A DNA stretch of 64,000 bases from Mikania micrantha (GCA_009363875.1 CM018692.1:93524137-93588136), one strand, 5' to 3'; numbered from the stretch's first letter, positions 1 to 11,175 are shown. Program-made: numbers and translations. Notes: generated by a model from the sequence alone, not told the origin.

Positions 1-31
1 ATTCATTTGCTTTGGTTTCCTTTCTTAAACA

Positions 32-1123
32 ATGTCAAACCCACGTGAAAAAAACGTAGCTGATAATGAACAATATCATTCCCAGCCAACCAAAAATTCA
101 CTAAGTTGGGTTCCAAATAAATGGAGGCGATTGAGTTTGAAGAACCCTGCATCATCATCTAGTGTCCCAAAAACAACCGTGAATGATGTTACAAAAGACG
201 TTATGGATGAAGCTGCAAAAGTTCCTGTGGAAGATGGACAAGATAAGAATGAGTCTCATACGTTGTCCCGGGATGCTATGGAGTTTTATAATAATGGGGA
301 TGCCCCATATTGCTATTCTCGGATCTTAGGACTAAACAAGCTTCATACCGACTTTTGGGGAGTTCTGTTGGGATATTTGAATGACGGTCGCCTTTATGCA
401 ATAGTAAGAAATAAATCTATTTATTTATATATTTATATAAAATTAAGGTGTTTTTGTAAGCATTTTTAATGTATTTCTCAGCATATTGAAGGTTGGGTTC
501 GACGGATGATGTTTTTAAGAGGTGCAAAAAAAAGGACAAATCCCTCTATCGAATTTGACTGGACAATTCTACCACCACAGTTTCATTCAGAAATGTATGA
601 TTATAGAACAAAGTATGGTTCTGAATATGCCAACGGAATGAATGAATTGTATCCTCCATTTTGGGAGGTTCAATACATTTATATTCCAATCTATGTTCAG
701 GCTATTGAGGACTGGTTACTTGTACAAATCAACTTATGTACAATGGAGTTGACTCAATACTGGTGTAACCAAAAATACTCGAAACATTATGGGCGTTTGA
801 TTCATAATGGTGTATTGCAAAAGTTTGACATGTTTTTTGATAAGTTGTTAGATGCAGTTAGCTATTGGAGACGTGTTATTCATGGACCCTACAAACCTCA
901 AGAGAAAGGATACCTAAAGACCGGTCTCATTAATGACGACTATCTGCCAAAGATTGGAGGTGCTCTAGGTAAGGACTCGGGTGTTTTTCTGTGTATGCTA
1001 ATGTACAAGCTGATGCATAAGAAGGCCTTTACGATGGAAGGAGGCATTGAAGAACACTGTATGAAATTTCGTCACGTAATGGCAGATCAGTTTTATAAGA
1101 CGCGTTTCTTCCCTGATGAATAA
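32..1123 (+). CDS. Ulp1-like (C48-fold) protein, copy A, two exons
   Basis: Exons 32-403 and 482-1123 join across a 78-bp GT-AG intron (donor GTAAGA, acceptor CTCAG) and give an open 337-residue protein. The N-terminal ~75 residues are basic, polar and probably disordered. Next comes a short segment (MEFYNNGD, then FWGVLLGYL) that leads into HIEGWVRRMM and WTILPPQF, a layout I recognise from plant TE-associated Ulp1 C-terminal-domain proteins. The C-terminal half aligns with the C48 protease fold: the usual iPi...HW block reads YIPIYVQAIEDW, and the usual DCGvfvC block reads KDSGVFLCML. The catalytic His is therefore Asp and the catalytic Cys is Ser, so peptidase activity is not expected. The protein ends with a conserved tail (FRHVMADQFY). 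A diverged paralogue with the intron at the same place lies at 3082-4057. It is probably transposon cargo; the role is unknown. Confidence 0.72.
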
Positions 1124-1333
1124 ACTTTATCAATTGTGATTGCTTTAATTTAATATATTATTATAAGAAGACGCTTTTGTGTGGTTGTAATATTTTATTA
1201 ACCATTTTATTGTAATATTTTTGTTTTTTAATATTATATTTAAAATTAATTGTCACATCGAGGCTTAAGGCTCATTGTCTATTTAAGTAACCCTCACCTC
1301 TCTTATTGTGTTGTCTGAGCTTAAGGTGTAAGA

Positions 1334-1688
1334 ATGGCAATGTGTTATTGTGGTCGTTTGGCTATTGTCCGAACTTCTTGGACAGATCAAAACCCCGGGC
1401 GTCGTTTCTACTCATGTCCTAATGAGGTAAGAAGGTAAGCTATCTATCTTCTTTCTCAAATATTTCTTCATTAACCACATATTTCATATGCAGGGTTCTA
1501 GGTGCCAGGGATTTTTAGGTTGGCTTGACCCACCAATGTGTCCATGAGCTACTGTCATTATACCAGGCCTTTTAAGATCAAAGAACAAGCTGGAAGATGA
1601 AGTAAAAGAGCTGAAAGCAAGCATTGGAAAGAAGAACTCTATCATATTCTTTTTGATTATACTTGTAGCGTTAATGTTTATGTATTAG
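1334..1688 (+). pseudogene. GRF zinc-finger small membrane protein, premature stop
   Basis: Exon 1 (1334-1426) encodes MAMCYCGRLAIVRTSW followed by NPGRRFYSCPNE, a GRF-type zinc finger (CxCG...GRRFYxC). A 67-bp GT-AG intron follows, then exon 2 (1494-1688) with GSRCQGFLGWLDPPMC. This is the standard plant layout: zf-GRF, short coiled coil, C-terminal membrane anchor. At 1545-1547 the frame meets TGA where the family normally has a charged residue; CGA to TGA is a one-base change. Beyond it the same frame stays open for 46 codons: IIPGLLRSKNKLEDEVKEL (coiled coil), then a hydrophobic segment IIFFLIILVALMFMY, then a natural stop at 1686. The tail is so well kept that the break looks recent. Such small GRF proteins often sit beside Mutator-like and other plant transposon genes. 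Confidence 0.7.
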
Positions 1689-1874
1689 TGGAAGTATAAG
1701 TAGGTTTTGTATGCACGGTAATTTCTTGGTTGTAATCGTAGACGTGCTTTCGTTATAAGAATAACTTGTTCAATATCTCGAAACCATTAAACACACCACT
1801 TAAAAGCTAAATTAAAAATAACATGGTTAATAAAAAAGCCAGTAAATATATTATTACATATAGATAAGAACTAT

Positions 1875-2306
1875 TCATTTCCATTGATAGTCGTCATTTG
1901 ACCAATCAGAGTCTTGCTCGTCTTCATATGGGTTGTGAAATTGACCATTAAAAGGGTCATCTTCATGCTTCCCATAATCCCAAGCGTGTTCCAAAACCTC
2001 TGAATCATACATATCATTCAAGTGTTCGTCTTCAGATTCGACTACCCAAGGGTATTCCTGTTGAATCATTAGAGGCTGTACCAGTTGAAATAGTGGATGC
2101 ACCTGTTCAGGAGGATTTTCTGGTTGGACAATTGGTGGATTCACCTGTTCAGGAGGGTTTTCTGGTTGGACAATTGGTGGATGCACCTGTTCAGGAAGGT
2201 TTTCAGGTTGGACAACCGGTGGATACACTGGTTCAATAGGGTTTTCATCAGTTGTAGATAATGGAGGACTTTTGGGTATTGAAAATGGTTTCCTTACATT
2301 AGCCAT
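1875..2306 (-). CDS. Proline-repeat, acidic-tail protein (unknown)
   Basis: A 143-residue ORF. Residues ~25-70 are three tandem copies of a 13-residue unit close to HPPIVQPENPPEQV, with single-residue changes. The C-terminal half is strongly acidic (ESEDEHLNDMYDSE, then DEQDSDWSNDDY) and ends in QWK. I recognise no domain, signal peptide or membrane segment. The N-terminus MANVRKPFSIP is basic. It lies tail-to-tail with the broken GRF gene and upstream of the 90-bp repeat array, within the Ulp1/PMD cluster. The repeated proline unit keeps frame through all copies (39-bp DNA period), which suggests it is translated or was until recently. It could also be a missing exon of a neighbouring cargo gene. 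Confidence 0.5.
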   Translation of the reverse strand: MANVRKPFSIPKSPPLSTTDENPIEPVYPPVVQPENLPEQVHPPIVQPENPPEQVNPPIVQPENPPEQVHPLFQLVQPLMIQQEYPWVVESEDEHLNDMYDSEVLEHAWDYGKHEDDPFNGQFHNPYEDEQDSDWSNDDYQWK

Positions 2307-2400
2307 TTTCAGATTCTTAAGTTATTCAAAATCTGAGAACGAAGATGAGGATTCTACCCACTTTAATAGGCTTTAAAAAACTAATACCTACCACTTAAAA

Positions 2401-2966
2401 CATTACTACCTACCCACTTTTACAGGCTTTGAATAAAGCTGTGTAACATATAACACTCACATGTGTTCTGAATAATTTTAGATATTAAAACATTACTACC
2501 TACCCACTTTCACAGGCTTTGAATAAAGCTGTGTAACATAGTACACTCACATGTGTTCTGAATAATTTTAGATATTAAAACATTACTACCTACCCACTTT
2601 CACAGGCTTTGAATAAAGCTGTGTAACATAGTACACTCACATGTGTTCTGAATAATTTTAGATATTAAAACATTACTACCTACCCACTTTCACAGGCTTT
2701 GAATAAAGCTGTGTAACATAGTACACTCACATGTGTTCTGAATAATTTTAGATATTAAAACATTACTACCTACCCACTTTCACAGGCTTTGAATAAAGCT
2801 GTGTAACATAGTACACTCACATGTGTTCTGAATAATTTTAGAAATTAAAATTATTCTTACCTACCCACTTTCATAGGCTTCGAATAAAGCTGTGTAACAT
2901 AGTACACTCACATGTGTTCTGAATAATTTTAGAAATTAAAACATTACTACCTACCCACTTTCACAT
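2401..2966. repeat. 90-bp tandem repeat, about 6.3 copies
   Basis: The word CATTACTACCTACCCACTTT recurs at 2401, 2491, 2581, 2671 and 2761, with diverged copies at about 2851 and 2942, an exact 90-bp spacing for the first five. Each unit also holds AGGCTTTGAATAAAGCTGTG and ACTCACATGTGTTCTG. The middle copies are nearly identical; the outer ones carry substitutions and one 1-bp insertion. It sits between the proline-repeat ORF and Ulp1-like copy B and would form the upstream region of copy B. Confidence 0.93.
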
Positions 2967-3081
2967 GACTTTCAAAGTTTACCACTCTACCTACCAACTT
3001 CAAGACATAATAATTTGTTATAAATATGTACCCATTTTACCACGAATCATACCATCACTCTTAATACACAACTCCAAACCT

Positions 3082-4057
3082 ATGGAAAGTCCACAAAATT
3101 ATGATGATGAAGAGGTATGTGATACCCCTCCAGAAAGCCAGAATTATGTTCCAGAAACACCCCCAGAACAGTTTACAACAAACACACGTTGGTATCGTCC
3201 GATTGAAGAGACTAAAAATTGGTCAACTAATGTGATGGAATTTTACCACAATGGTAATTCATCGTCTTGTATTAGTTTTTTTGTGGGAAACATGAAGTTA
3301 GGTCAAGAGTTTTGGGGTTCCTTATTAGGATACCAAAATTATGGTTATTTATCAACACTAGTAAGAAATTATACTTATTATTTTTTTTCATATTACTATA
3401 CAAATAATAATAATAATAATAATATATACTAACTTATATGTCTTACTTTAAAGCATGTTAAAGGTTGGGTTACAAGATTGATGCGTTTCCGGTGGAAGGA
3501 AATAACTAGGAAGCGTCGTCCAGAGCAGTTGTTTCCTTGGACTATCATGCCACCACAATTCTATAAGTTGTTATGTGAAACAACAAACCATGGAGCTTTG
3601 CCATTTTGGAGTTGACATAAATACCTTTTAGGTTTATATTCCCATCGGAATCGAAGACATACATTGGTTACTTTTAAGGGTTGATTTGCGAACACTTGAA
3701 ATGTATGTGTACTTTACTGAGAATTGTGACCCTGCCATTTGTCAAACAACTTGTGTTCATCGATTGTTTTACCCGATAATAACACGATTTGAGACGTTGT
3801 TCAAATCTTTTTTGGACAACATTTTATTCTGGCAAAATTATCGTATAAATGTCATCCCCCCAAGACTTAAAATATCAGGAACAGAAGTCTGGCCACAATA
3901 TAATGGTCCGGTTGGATGCAACTCAGGAGTTCTTGTCTGCATGTTAATGAGAAACCTTGTTCTAGACCTCCCTAATCAAATCGAAGGAAATCTACATGAT
4001 ACGTGCATGAAATACCGACGTTTTATGGCAGATGAATTTTATGCAGCACGTGCTTAA
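3082..4057 (+). pseudogene. Ulp1-like (C48-fold) protein, copy B, frameshifted
   Basis: Diverged tandem paralogue of the gene at 32-1123. Exon 1 (3082-3360, from the ATG of MESPQNYDDEE) ends at GTAAGA at the same protein position as copy A (...YLSTL, then HVKGWV). Exon 2 starts at 3454. The frame runs to TGA at 3613, just after ALPFW. The conserved protein resumes one base out of frame at 3632 with VYIPIGIEDIHWLLLRVDL and stays open to 4057. The His of the HW dyad is retained here, but the Cys block reads CNSGVLVCMLM, so the nucleophile is again Ser, as in copy A. The tail CMKYRRFMADEFY matches copy A. The upstream ATG at 2965 is in frame but would translate repeat sequence, so 3082 is preferred. 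The break could be hidden by an unrecognised intron. Confidence 0.68.
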
Positions 4058-4283
4058 CTTTTACCACGTACGAATGTCTTGTAATATTGTATTATAATGT
4101 CATTTTACGTGCTAATGTCCTTTTTTGTATTGTCATTTTAATTTTAATGTCATTTTAATTTTAATGTCAATTTTTTGTTTTAAACCCTTATTTTTAACAA
4201 TGTTGTGTTTAAAAAAATAATAAGAACAATACATTAAAATTAAAGCATACATTACAAATAACAAAATAAACAAAAAAAAATAA

Positions 4284-6651
4284 TTATGTTCCACAACCGG
4301 GTCGTCTTCTGTGGCGGTGAGGATTCCTACGTCTAGACGCAATTGTATTTTGATCAACATCCACATCTTCTGCATTCAGGGTGTTAGCCAGAAATGTCTC
4401 GTCATCCAAATCTCCAACACTCATATGTAAATTTAAATCCAATGCAGGCAGTGGTGATATACCACTAAATCCATGTGCATAATTTGGACTAAATTGAGGA
4501 GCATAATAATTAAAGTTTTCAGACTCGGGTTGGGTGAACAACGGCAACATAAAAGTTTGTGGGGTGTACACCTCTTTTTCATTGTTGTGTTCAAACATCA
4601 TATTCTGATTTATACCCGAAAAAAAAGACGGGGAAGGAGCATTTGAAAATTGTGAATGATCTAATTCGTAATTTTCATGTTGAACATGAGATGTACCAGC
4701 TTCAAAATTCTCGTGTTCAACATTTGATGTTCCAGCCTGATAGTTTTGATGTTGAGCACTAGATGTACCAGCCCCACTTCTGACATTACCACGTCTTCTT
4801 TCTCTCCTTCGTAAATTACGTGGTACTGTGTCATCCACCCCTAAATTAACAGGGCCTGTATGAAGATGTGATGGATAGTGCAGGCGACTCTCTTCATTAA
4901 GCATTCTCATTACTTGATTCGCAGTGTTTTGCAACGTTTCAAAGTTCTGGAAATTCAGTGTTGATTCAGTGTGCATGAACTGACCTGCTTGTTGATAAGT
5001 CTGACTTATCCCATCCATCTATAAAAAAAATATGTCAACTAAAACGGTAATATAGTGATACAAATCTATGACTACAAAAATATAACTTAAATGACTACGA
5101 ACCAAGAATTGCGATCTAGACCCTTGATCTTGGAATCCGGGCTGCATGACCTCTGCTGATTTTGGGTTCGTGATATACAACACTGTACGTGACCAGTACC
5201 ATTGCATATAACTTGGTTCCACAGTAGGTGCTGCACAACGGACCCCTTGTACCACATTCTCCCACCTTTGGTTCCAAACAGACAAAAATTTTGAGTGAAT
5301 ATTCGGCCAGTTATTATCTGGCTTGCCAGTGCGAATTAAAGTATGCAACTTCCTGTGCTCATTAAATGATATAGGGATAGGGTCAGGAATGCGTTGAACC
5401 ATTCCAAATTGTCTCATGACCCTTTGTGGTGTATGAAATTCAACCACATCCCAATATATTAAAAAACACTCGCTCTGCCAACTACGAATACCACTCCTAC
5501 AAATTCCTAGTAGAAATCCAATGGCCTGCTCGTAAGGTCTCCACTTGAACTGTATTAAAAAATAATATTAAATTTAACGAAAAATAATAAAAACAACAAA
5601 AAATTTGAATTAATTTACCTCCCCTTCCAGTATTGTTTGCAACTGTGACCGGCATGCTCTAAGTGAATGTGAAACGACATCTTTATATGTCAATTTTTCA
5701 CGCCACCTTCAAAATGATTTAAAACAAGTTATATTAAATAACTTAACAAATATTTTTTAAAAATGTACAAAAACTATTAAAATCATACATTGCACCATAT
5801 GGTCTTCGGTTATCAAATTCATGTAGAATCGTCGGTGCAAGAGTAGTAATTCTACTCCATGCCCACAACTGCAATATGTACAGTGGTCCGCCAATGTTGG
5901 TGGAATTGTTCGATGCTGCTTTACAAAGGTTCCTATACAACATCGCTAAAATGGCACTCCCCCAACTTAGGTGACCACACGCAGTTAAGTCTTCTAAATT
6001 ATTTAAAATAGAAAGTGATACTATATTATTAGAAGAATCAAAAAAAAATGTGCCACCGCACAAGTAAAGTATTATACATCGTGCACGTTGCATGCACTCA
6101 AAATCTGAATCATTTTCAGAAAAATTATTATTTAAATGGTTAAAAATGGCTGTTAATTTTATAGCATTTCCTTTTAAATCATTTTCATTAGGAGTCAAAC
6201 CTAGCAAGGTGTGACATCTAACAATACGATCAGCAAGGGAAGACAGTTGTTCACAGCCAGAAACAACTTCTCCTTCTATAGGCAAACCCCAGAGAACATT
6301 AATGTCTTCTAGGGTTACCGTCACTTCACCGATTGGCAAATGAAATGTGTATGTTTCTGGACGCCATCTTTCAATCAGTGCTTCCAGTAAGCCATGATCG
6401 AGGTTACGGTATCCAGAATCAATCACCCCACCAAAACCAGCAATGTCAATGTAACGTTTAACATTGTCTGTAATAGGGTTGCTGCTAAGAAAAGAAAAAA
6501 ACTTTTGATCAGCACGCCTAAAAACCAACTTAGGAACCTCCCTGTTATTAAATATATCGCGAGCCCGATGTGAATCTTTAAGGAACAAAACATCATCCAC
6601 CATTGGACCCAGATGCAAATCGTAACTCATTTTTAGTTGATAGAAATTCAA
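4284..6651 (-). CDS. Plant mobile domain (PMD) protein, four exons, intact
   Basis: Exons 6651-5789, 5706-5619, 5549-5103 and 5018-4284 join at GT-AG sites (donors GTATGA, GTAAAT, GTTCGT) to give 710 codons without a stop; the ATG at 6630 would give 703. Residues ~60-310 carry the PMD signature: DSGYRNLDHGLLEALIERW, then ETYTFHLPIGEVTVTLEDIN, VLWGLPIEGE, LYILQLWAWSRI and FDNRRPYGAM. Exon 2 adds WREKLTYKDVVSHSLRACR and exon 3 FKWRPYEQAIGF, the usual second half of the family. Exon 4 is low-complexity with short repeats (QNYQAGTSNVEHENFEAGTS) and a basic end, RRRNPHRHRRRPGCGT, typical of transposon-borne PMD proteins. Host relatives MAIN/MAIL1 act in the nucleus in genome stability and silencing; many other copies are transposon cargo. 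With Ulp1-like neighbours, cargo is the likelier reading. Confidence 0.8.
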
Positions 6652-7440
6652 TTCAAAATATGAAGTAGATGGAAATTGAAAATATGAAGTATATGGAAAT
6701 ATTTTAGATGGTATGTTTGAATAAATGTTTGCCGATGTTGTTTCTTAAATACATATTGAGATGATCATGAAGTTAAATACATCACCTACCCATGTGATCA
6801 AATTCTGACATAATTTAAATTTATATGGCATGCATGCAATAAAACCTGCAATATGATGCCAAAATGTAATAACTCTAGCATCACATTCATACACTGCGAT
6901 TGAAATAAAGCCGAATGGGTGTGTACGTGTATTCGCTGTTCAAAAAAAATAAAATGGGTGTGTATTCCGCTACTCACAAAACCGGAATCATGTTATGCAT
7001 GTATGTATGTGTATTCGCTGTTCAAAAAAAAAATTTGTGTGTGTATTCCGCTACTCACACTAGAGGAATAGGTTAAGTATGTTAAAAAAAAAATTCATGT
7101 ATGTGTATTCCGCTACTCACACTAGAGGAATAGGTTAAGTATGTTAAATAAACGGATTAAAATTGATTAAGGGATTCCGCTACTTGAGGTAGCGGAATTG
7201 TGTCCATGTGGCGCCCTCTTTCGATTTAATTGCCATGTTGGAAGACACATCACCCTAATCAACTAGTAGAGGTAGCGGAATACCTATTTTCACAAACAAC
7301 TTCCAAAACCACCTAGTTTCACAACATTCCATGCAATACCACCTACTTTAAAAAAAAATTCGGCAGATGATGGTGGGTTAATTTCCTATGAAGCTGGGTG
7401 TTTTTTGCCGGTTGTGGAGCAACAAATAGGTAGAAATTGA
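6652..7440. repeat. Subterminal-like direct and inverted ATTCCGCTAC repeats
   Basis: Non-coding. GTGTATTCCGCTACTCACA-type units recur near 6960, 7041 and 7103; the last two continue as CACTAGAGGAATAGGTTAAG and lie 62 bp apart. TGTGTATTCGCTGTTCAAAA also occurs twice (near 6927 and 7010). At about 7168-7192 ATTCCGCTAC faces GTAGCGGAAT, and another GTAGCGGAAT lies near 7269. Clusters of short direct and inverted motifs just outside the last gene resemble subterminal repeats of DNA transposons, but no clear terminal inverted repeat or target duplication was found. Confidence 0.6.
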
Positions 7441-8165
7441 GTATATTTCCTAGGTGTTTTAGAGAGGTACAACCGTCACTTTTTGTTTATGTTGAGGTTT
7501 AGTAATTGAAATATATTGACAAGACCTTAAAGTTGTGGCTGGTGGATGTCTTGGGCTGCTATGGACGTGATTGGGGCTATCCTAAATGGCCAGCTAGTGT
7601 TGAACAGGTACACCCTTTTGGTGGGACATCTCCTTAAACTTAATTCTTCTAGTTTAGTTGTAAGGTAACCATAGAGTAATGTTTTATTTTCTTGATAGGA
7701 ATTTTGTGTGAATGGTTTTGGGTATTGTAACCGAAGTGACCATCATCTGGTTGGATTATTGATTTCATACCCCATTGGAGTCTACATGCTATGCTTGAAT
7801 CTGATTGAAGGAATAGTGTGGCTAGATTTTTTTTTACACTTGGTCATAGGTTTAAGGTTATCTAGGATTTGTTTGATGTATTCTTGGTTGTGTTTAACTA
7901 TGCTCCATCTTTCCTAGTTCCAATTGGGTCATACATTAACTAGAATATGTGATCATTTGGATGGTTTAATCCCCCACTTTTTTGGCTGCCGAGTAAGAGA
8001 AGGTTTTTATTTTATTTATTATATTTTTTTTGTTTGGTTTGATTCAACTAGGAAGTAACAGTTTATGTTGTTCACTTTAGTGCAATTTTCAGATTTCATT
8101 TTAGTATCTTTGTTTTAAAAAAATATGATTATGGATAAGTTTAATACATGTTTTGTTGCCGGTTG
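7441..8165. other. Intergenic stretch, no supported gene
   Basis: No coding similarity, repeat unit or LTR boundary could be recognised. A 69-codon ORF at 7708 has no family features. The right edge is the abrupt start of gypsy pol coding sequence, so the join at about 8160 is a truncation or insertion point. Confidence 0.5.
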
Positions 8166-10790
8166 TTACATGGGGTGCACCAATATTATTTATGAAGAAA
8201 AAACATGGAAGCATGAGAATGTGCATTGACTACAGGGAATTAAATAAGCTCACAATGAAGAACAAGTATACATTGCCAAGGATTGACGACCTATTTGACT
8301 AATTGTGAGGGGCAAGTTGGTTTTCAAAAATTGATCTCAGACCAGGGTATCATCAACTAAAGGTGAGAGAACAAGACATTCCAAATTCAATGTTTCACAC
8401 ATGCTATGGACACTATGTGTTCCTTGTGATGTCTTTTGGGTTAACAAAGGCTCATGTGGCGTTTATGGATTTGATGAATCGGGTGTGGATACCTATGTTA
8501 GATCAATCAGTGATCGTGTTCATTGACGACATTTTAATATACTCAAAGAATGAAGGTGAACATGCTTGCCACATACGGGAAGTACCTGAAATGTTAAGAA
8601 GAGAAAAACATTATGCTAAGTTATCCAAATGTGCCTTTTGGTTACGAGAAGTGCAATTACTGGGTCATGTTATTAGTTTAGAAGGCATAATGGTGGACCC
8701 AGCTAAAGTAGAAGCAGTAATGAAATGGAATCCGCCGAAAACACCGACAGAAGTTCGTAGCTTTCTTGGATTAGCAGGTACTATAGAAGATTCATCCAAG
8801 ATTTCTCCATGATTGATACACCATTGACGAAATTGACTAGGAAAGAAGTAAAATATGATTGTGGTCCAACTTAGGTCCAAGCTTTTAAATAATTGAAGAA
8901 AATATTAACCTACGCTCGTGTCTTAGCATTGTTGGATGGTAATGAAGACATGGTTGTGTATTCGGATGCGTCTTATCAGGGTTTGGGTTGTGTACTTATG
9001 CAAAGAGGAAAGGTAATATCGTATGTCTCAAGACAAATGAAAACACACGAGGCTAATTATCTAACACATGATTTGGAATTGGCTGCTGTGGTATTTGCTT
9101 TAAAAATTTGGAGGCATTATCTATATGGAGTCAAATGTACAATTTACACAAATCATAAAAGCCTAAAATACTTCTTTGAACAGAAAGACTTGAATATGAG
9201 ACAAAGAAGATGGCTTGAATTGCTCAAAGATTATGACAGTGAGATTCTGTATCACGCAGGAAAGGCCAATGTGGTGGCTTATGCTCTAAGTCGCAAGACA
9301 GAACACCTGGCTATGCGAGGCAAGTCTTATAGTTTGGTAGTAACACTAGATTTTCTGAATGAACACAAGGATACAAAGAAGGAAGGAGTAAAGGAAGAAA
9401 ATGTTGGATTCGAAAGAATCTTTGGCCATGTTAAAGGTCTAAAGAAAATGAATTTGGAGTTAAAACCCAATTTGGTCGAATGTGGGTTCCACAAAACGGG
9501 GATATCAGGTCAAGGATTTTAGATGAAGCACATAAGTCACGTTATTCTATTCATCCTGGTGCAACGAAAATGTATCAAGACCTCCAAAAGGAATACTGGT
9601 GGCCAGGTATGAAGTTTAATGTAATGAAATACATATACAAATGTTTGACATGCATGCAAGTAAAGGCTAAACATCAGAAACCCTATAGTTATGTGCAACC
9701 TCTAGAAGTCCTAGAATGGAAGTGCAAACACATCACTATGGATTCTGTTACTAAGTTACCTCTCACGGCGAAACGTCATTATACTATTTGGGTGATTCTA
9801 GACCGATTAACAAAAAGTACTCATTTCTTGCCTATATGTGAGACTTATACTTCGGAGAAACTGTCTGAATTATTTGTGAAAGAAGTAGTTACAAGACATG
9901 GAGTTCCAGTTTCTATAGTTTCCGATCGTGACACACGATTTGTTTCAAGATTTTGGAAACAATTTCATGAATCGATGGGTACAAGACTCAATATTAGCAA
10001 TGTGTATCATCCTCAGACCGATGGACAGTCTGAAAGGACTATCCAAACTTTAGAGGATATGTTCAGAGCCTGTATTATTGATTTTGGTAATAGCTGGGAC
10101 AATCACTTACCATTAGTGGAACTCTCGTGCAACAACAGTTACGATGATAGTATTGTAATGCCACCATACGAGGCATTGTACGAACGATGTTATGGAACAC
10201 TTGTGTGTTAGGGGGAGTAGGACAGAAAGAAGTAGGAAGCAAAGCTGCAGTGGTAGATTTGACTGAAATGCTTCAACTAGTTAAAGCGCGAATTAAAACT
10301 GCACGGGATCGACAAAAGTCCTATGCTGACAAAAGGCAAAGACCAATAGATTTTGAGGTAGGCGATAAGCAACTGTTGAAAGTTTCACCATGAAAAGGAA
10401 TTATTCGATTTAGAAAAAAGAGAAAAAATGAGTTCGAGATTTAATGGTCCTTTTCAAATAATGACACTTATAGGTAAGGTAGCATATCGGTTAGATTTGC
10501 GAGATGAATTAAGTGAAATTCACCCGACATTTCATGTTTCACACTTGTGAAAATGTCTAGTAGATGATGTAGCATATGTGCCGTTAAATGATATTGAAGT
10601 TGATGAAATTTAAACTACATAGAAGAACCGGTCGCCATTATTGACAGAAAAGAAAAACAATTACACAACAAAACGATTAGACAAGTTAAAGTTCAATGGA
10701 AACACCGAAAATGATTTGAGGCTACGTGGGGGATTAAAGACGAGATGAAACGGCTCTACCCACATTTTTTTGAAACGTAACAGGTTTCAA
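8166..10790 (+). pseudogene. pol: Ty3/gypsy pol (RT-RNase H-integrase), element G, 5'-truncated
   Basis: Starts inside RT: WGAPILFMKKK, then MCIDYRELNKLT, with in-frame TAA and TGA at about 8300 where DQL..GAS is expected. After FSKIDL the frame holds the catalytic block FIDDILIYSK (~8522) and LLGHVISLEGI. RNase H follows (VVYSDASYQGLGC, HDLELAAVVFALKIWRHYL), but the closing motif reads NVVAYALSR, so the usual Asp is Tyr. Integrase (from ~9480) keeps an HHCC-like zinc region (HKSRYSIHPG...CLTCMQVK) and D,D,E residues (ITMDS, VSDRDTRF, TDGQSERTIQ). Downstream, broken frames show VAYRLDLRDELSEIHPTFHV and a chromodomain-like end (EEPVAIIDRKEKQL, then YPHFF), placing it among chromoviruses. Gag, protease and the 5' LTR are absent. 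Confidence 0.88.
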
Positions 10791-11175
10791 GGATGAAACC
10801 TATTGTGAGGGTAGATTTGTAATGACCGAAAACTTTCTAACCTATTAATAAACATGTGAAATTTCGGTAACATTTTATGTTCAAAATTTACATAAACATT
10901 CGTAAAACAATTATGATCAAAAAGATATAAATGATATCAATATTCGATAATCTATGAACACTTTATAAGCTTGTGATTAATGTGCAAAATTTCTCTGACC
11001 TTTTGCGTTAGAAATTTTTTATAAACGTTCTCGAAGTAATTACGATGAAATTAATATGAGCGTGACTGTTATTTGATAAAGTATGAACATGTTATAAGCT
11101 CATGAATATTAAAGACATGTGAGAAAAGTAGAAGGGGGTTTTAAAAATAGAAGACCATAGTTTAAGAGCCAAAGC

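Noticed and set aside
2965..3081. Earlier in-frame ATG for Ulp1-like copy B
   Set aside because: The added 39 residues would translate the end of the 90-bp repeat array; the ATG at 3082 gives a polar N-terminus like that of copy A.
3611..3631. A 21-bp GT...AG stretch as an intron that would rescue Ulp1-like copy B
   Set aside because: Far too short for a plant intron, and removing it does not bring the two halves into the same frame.
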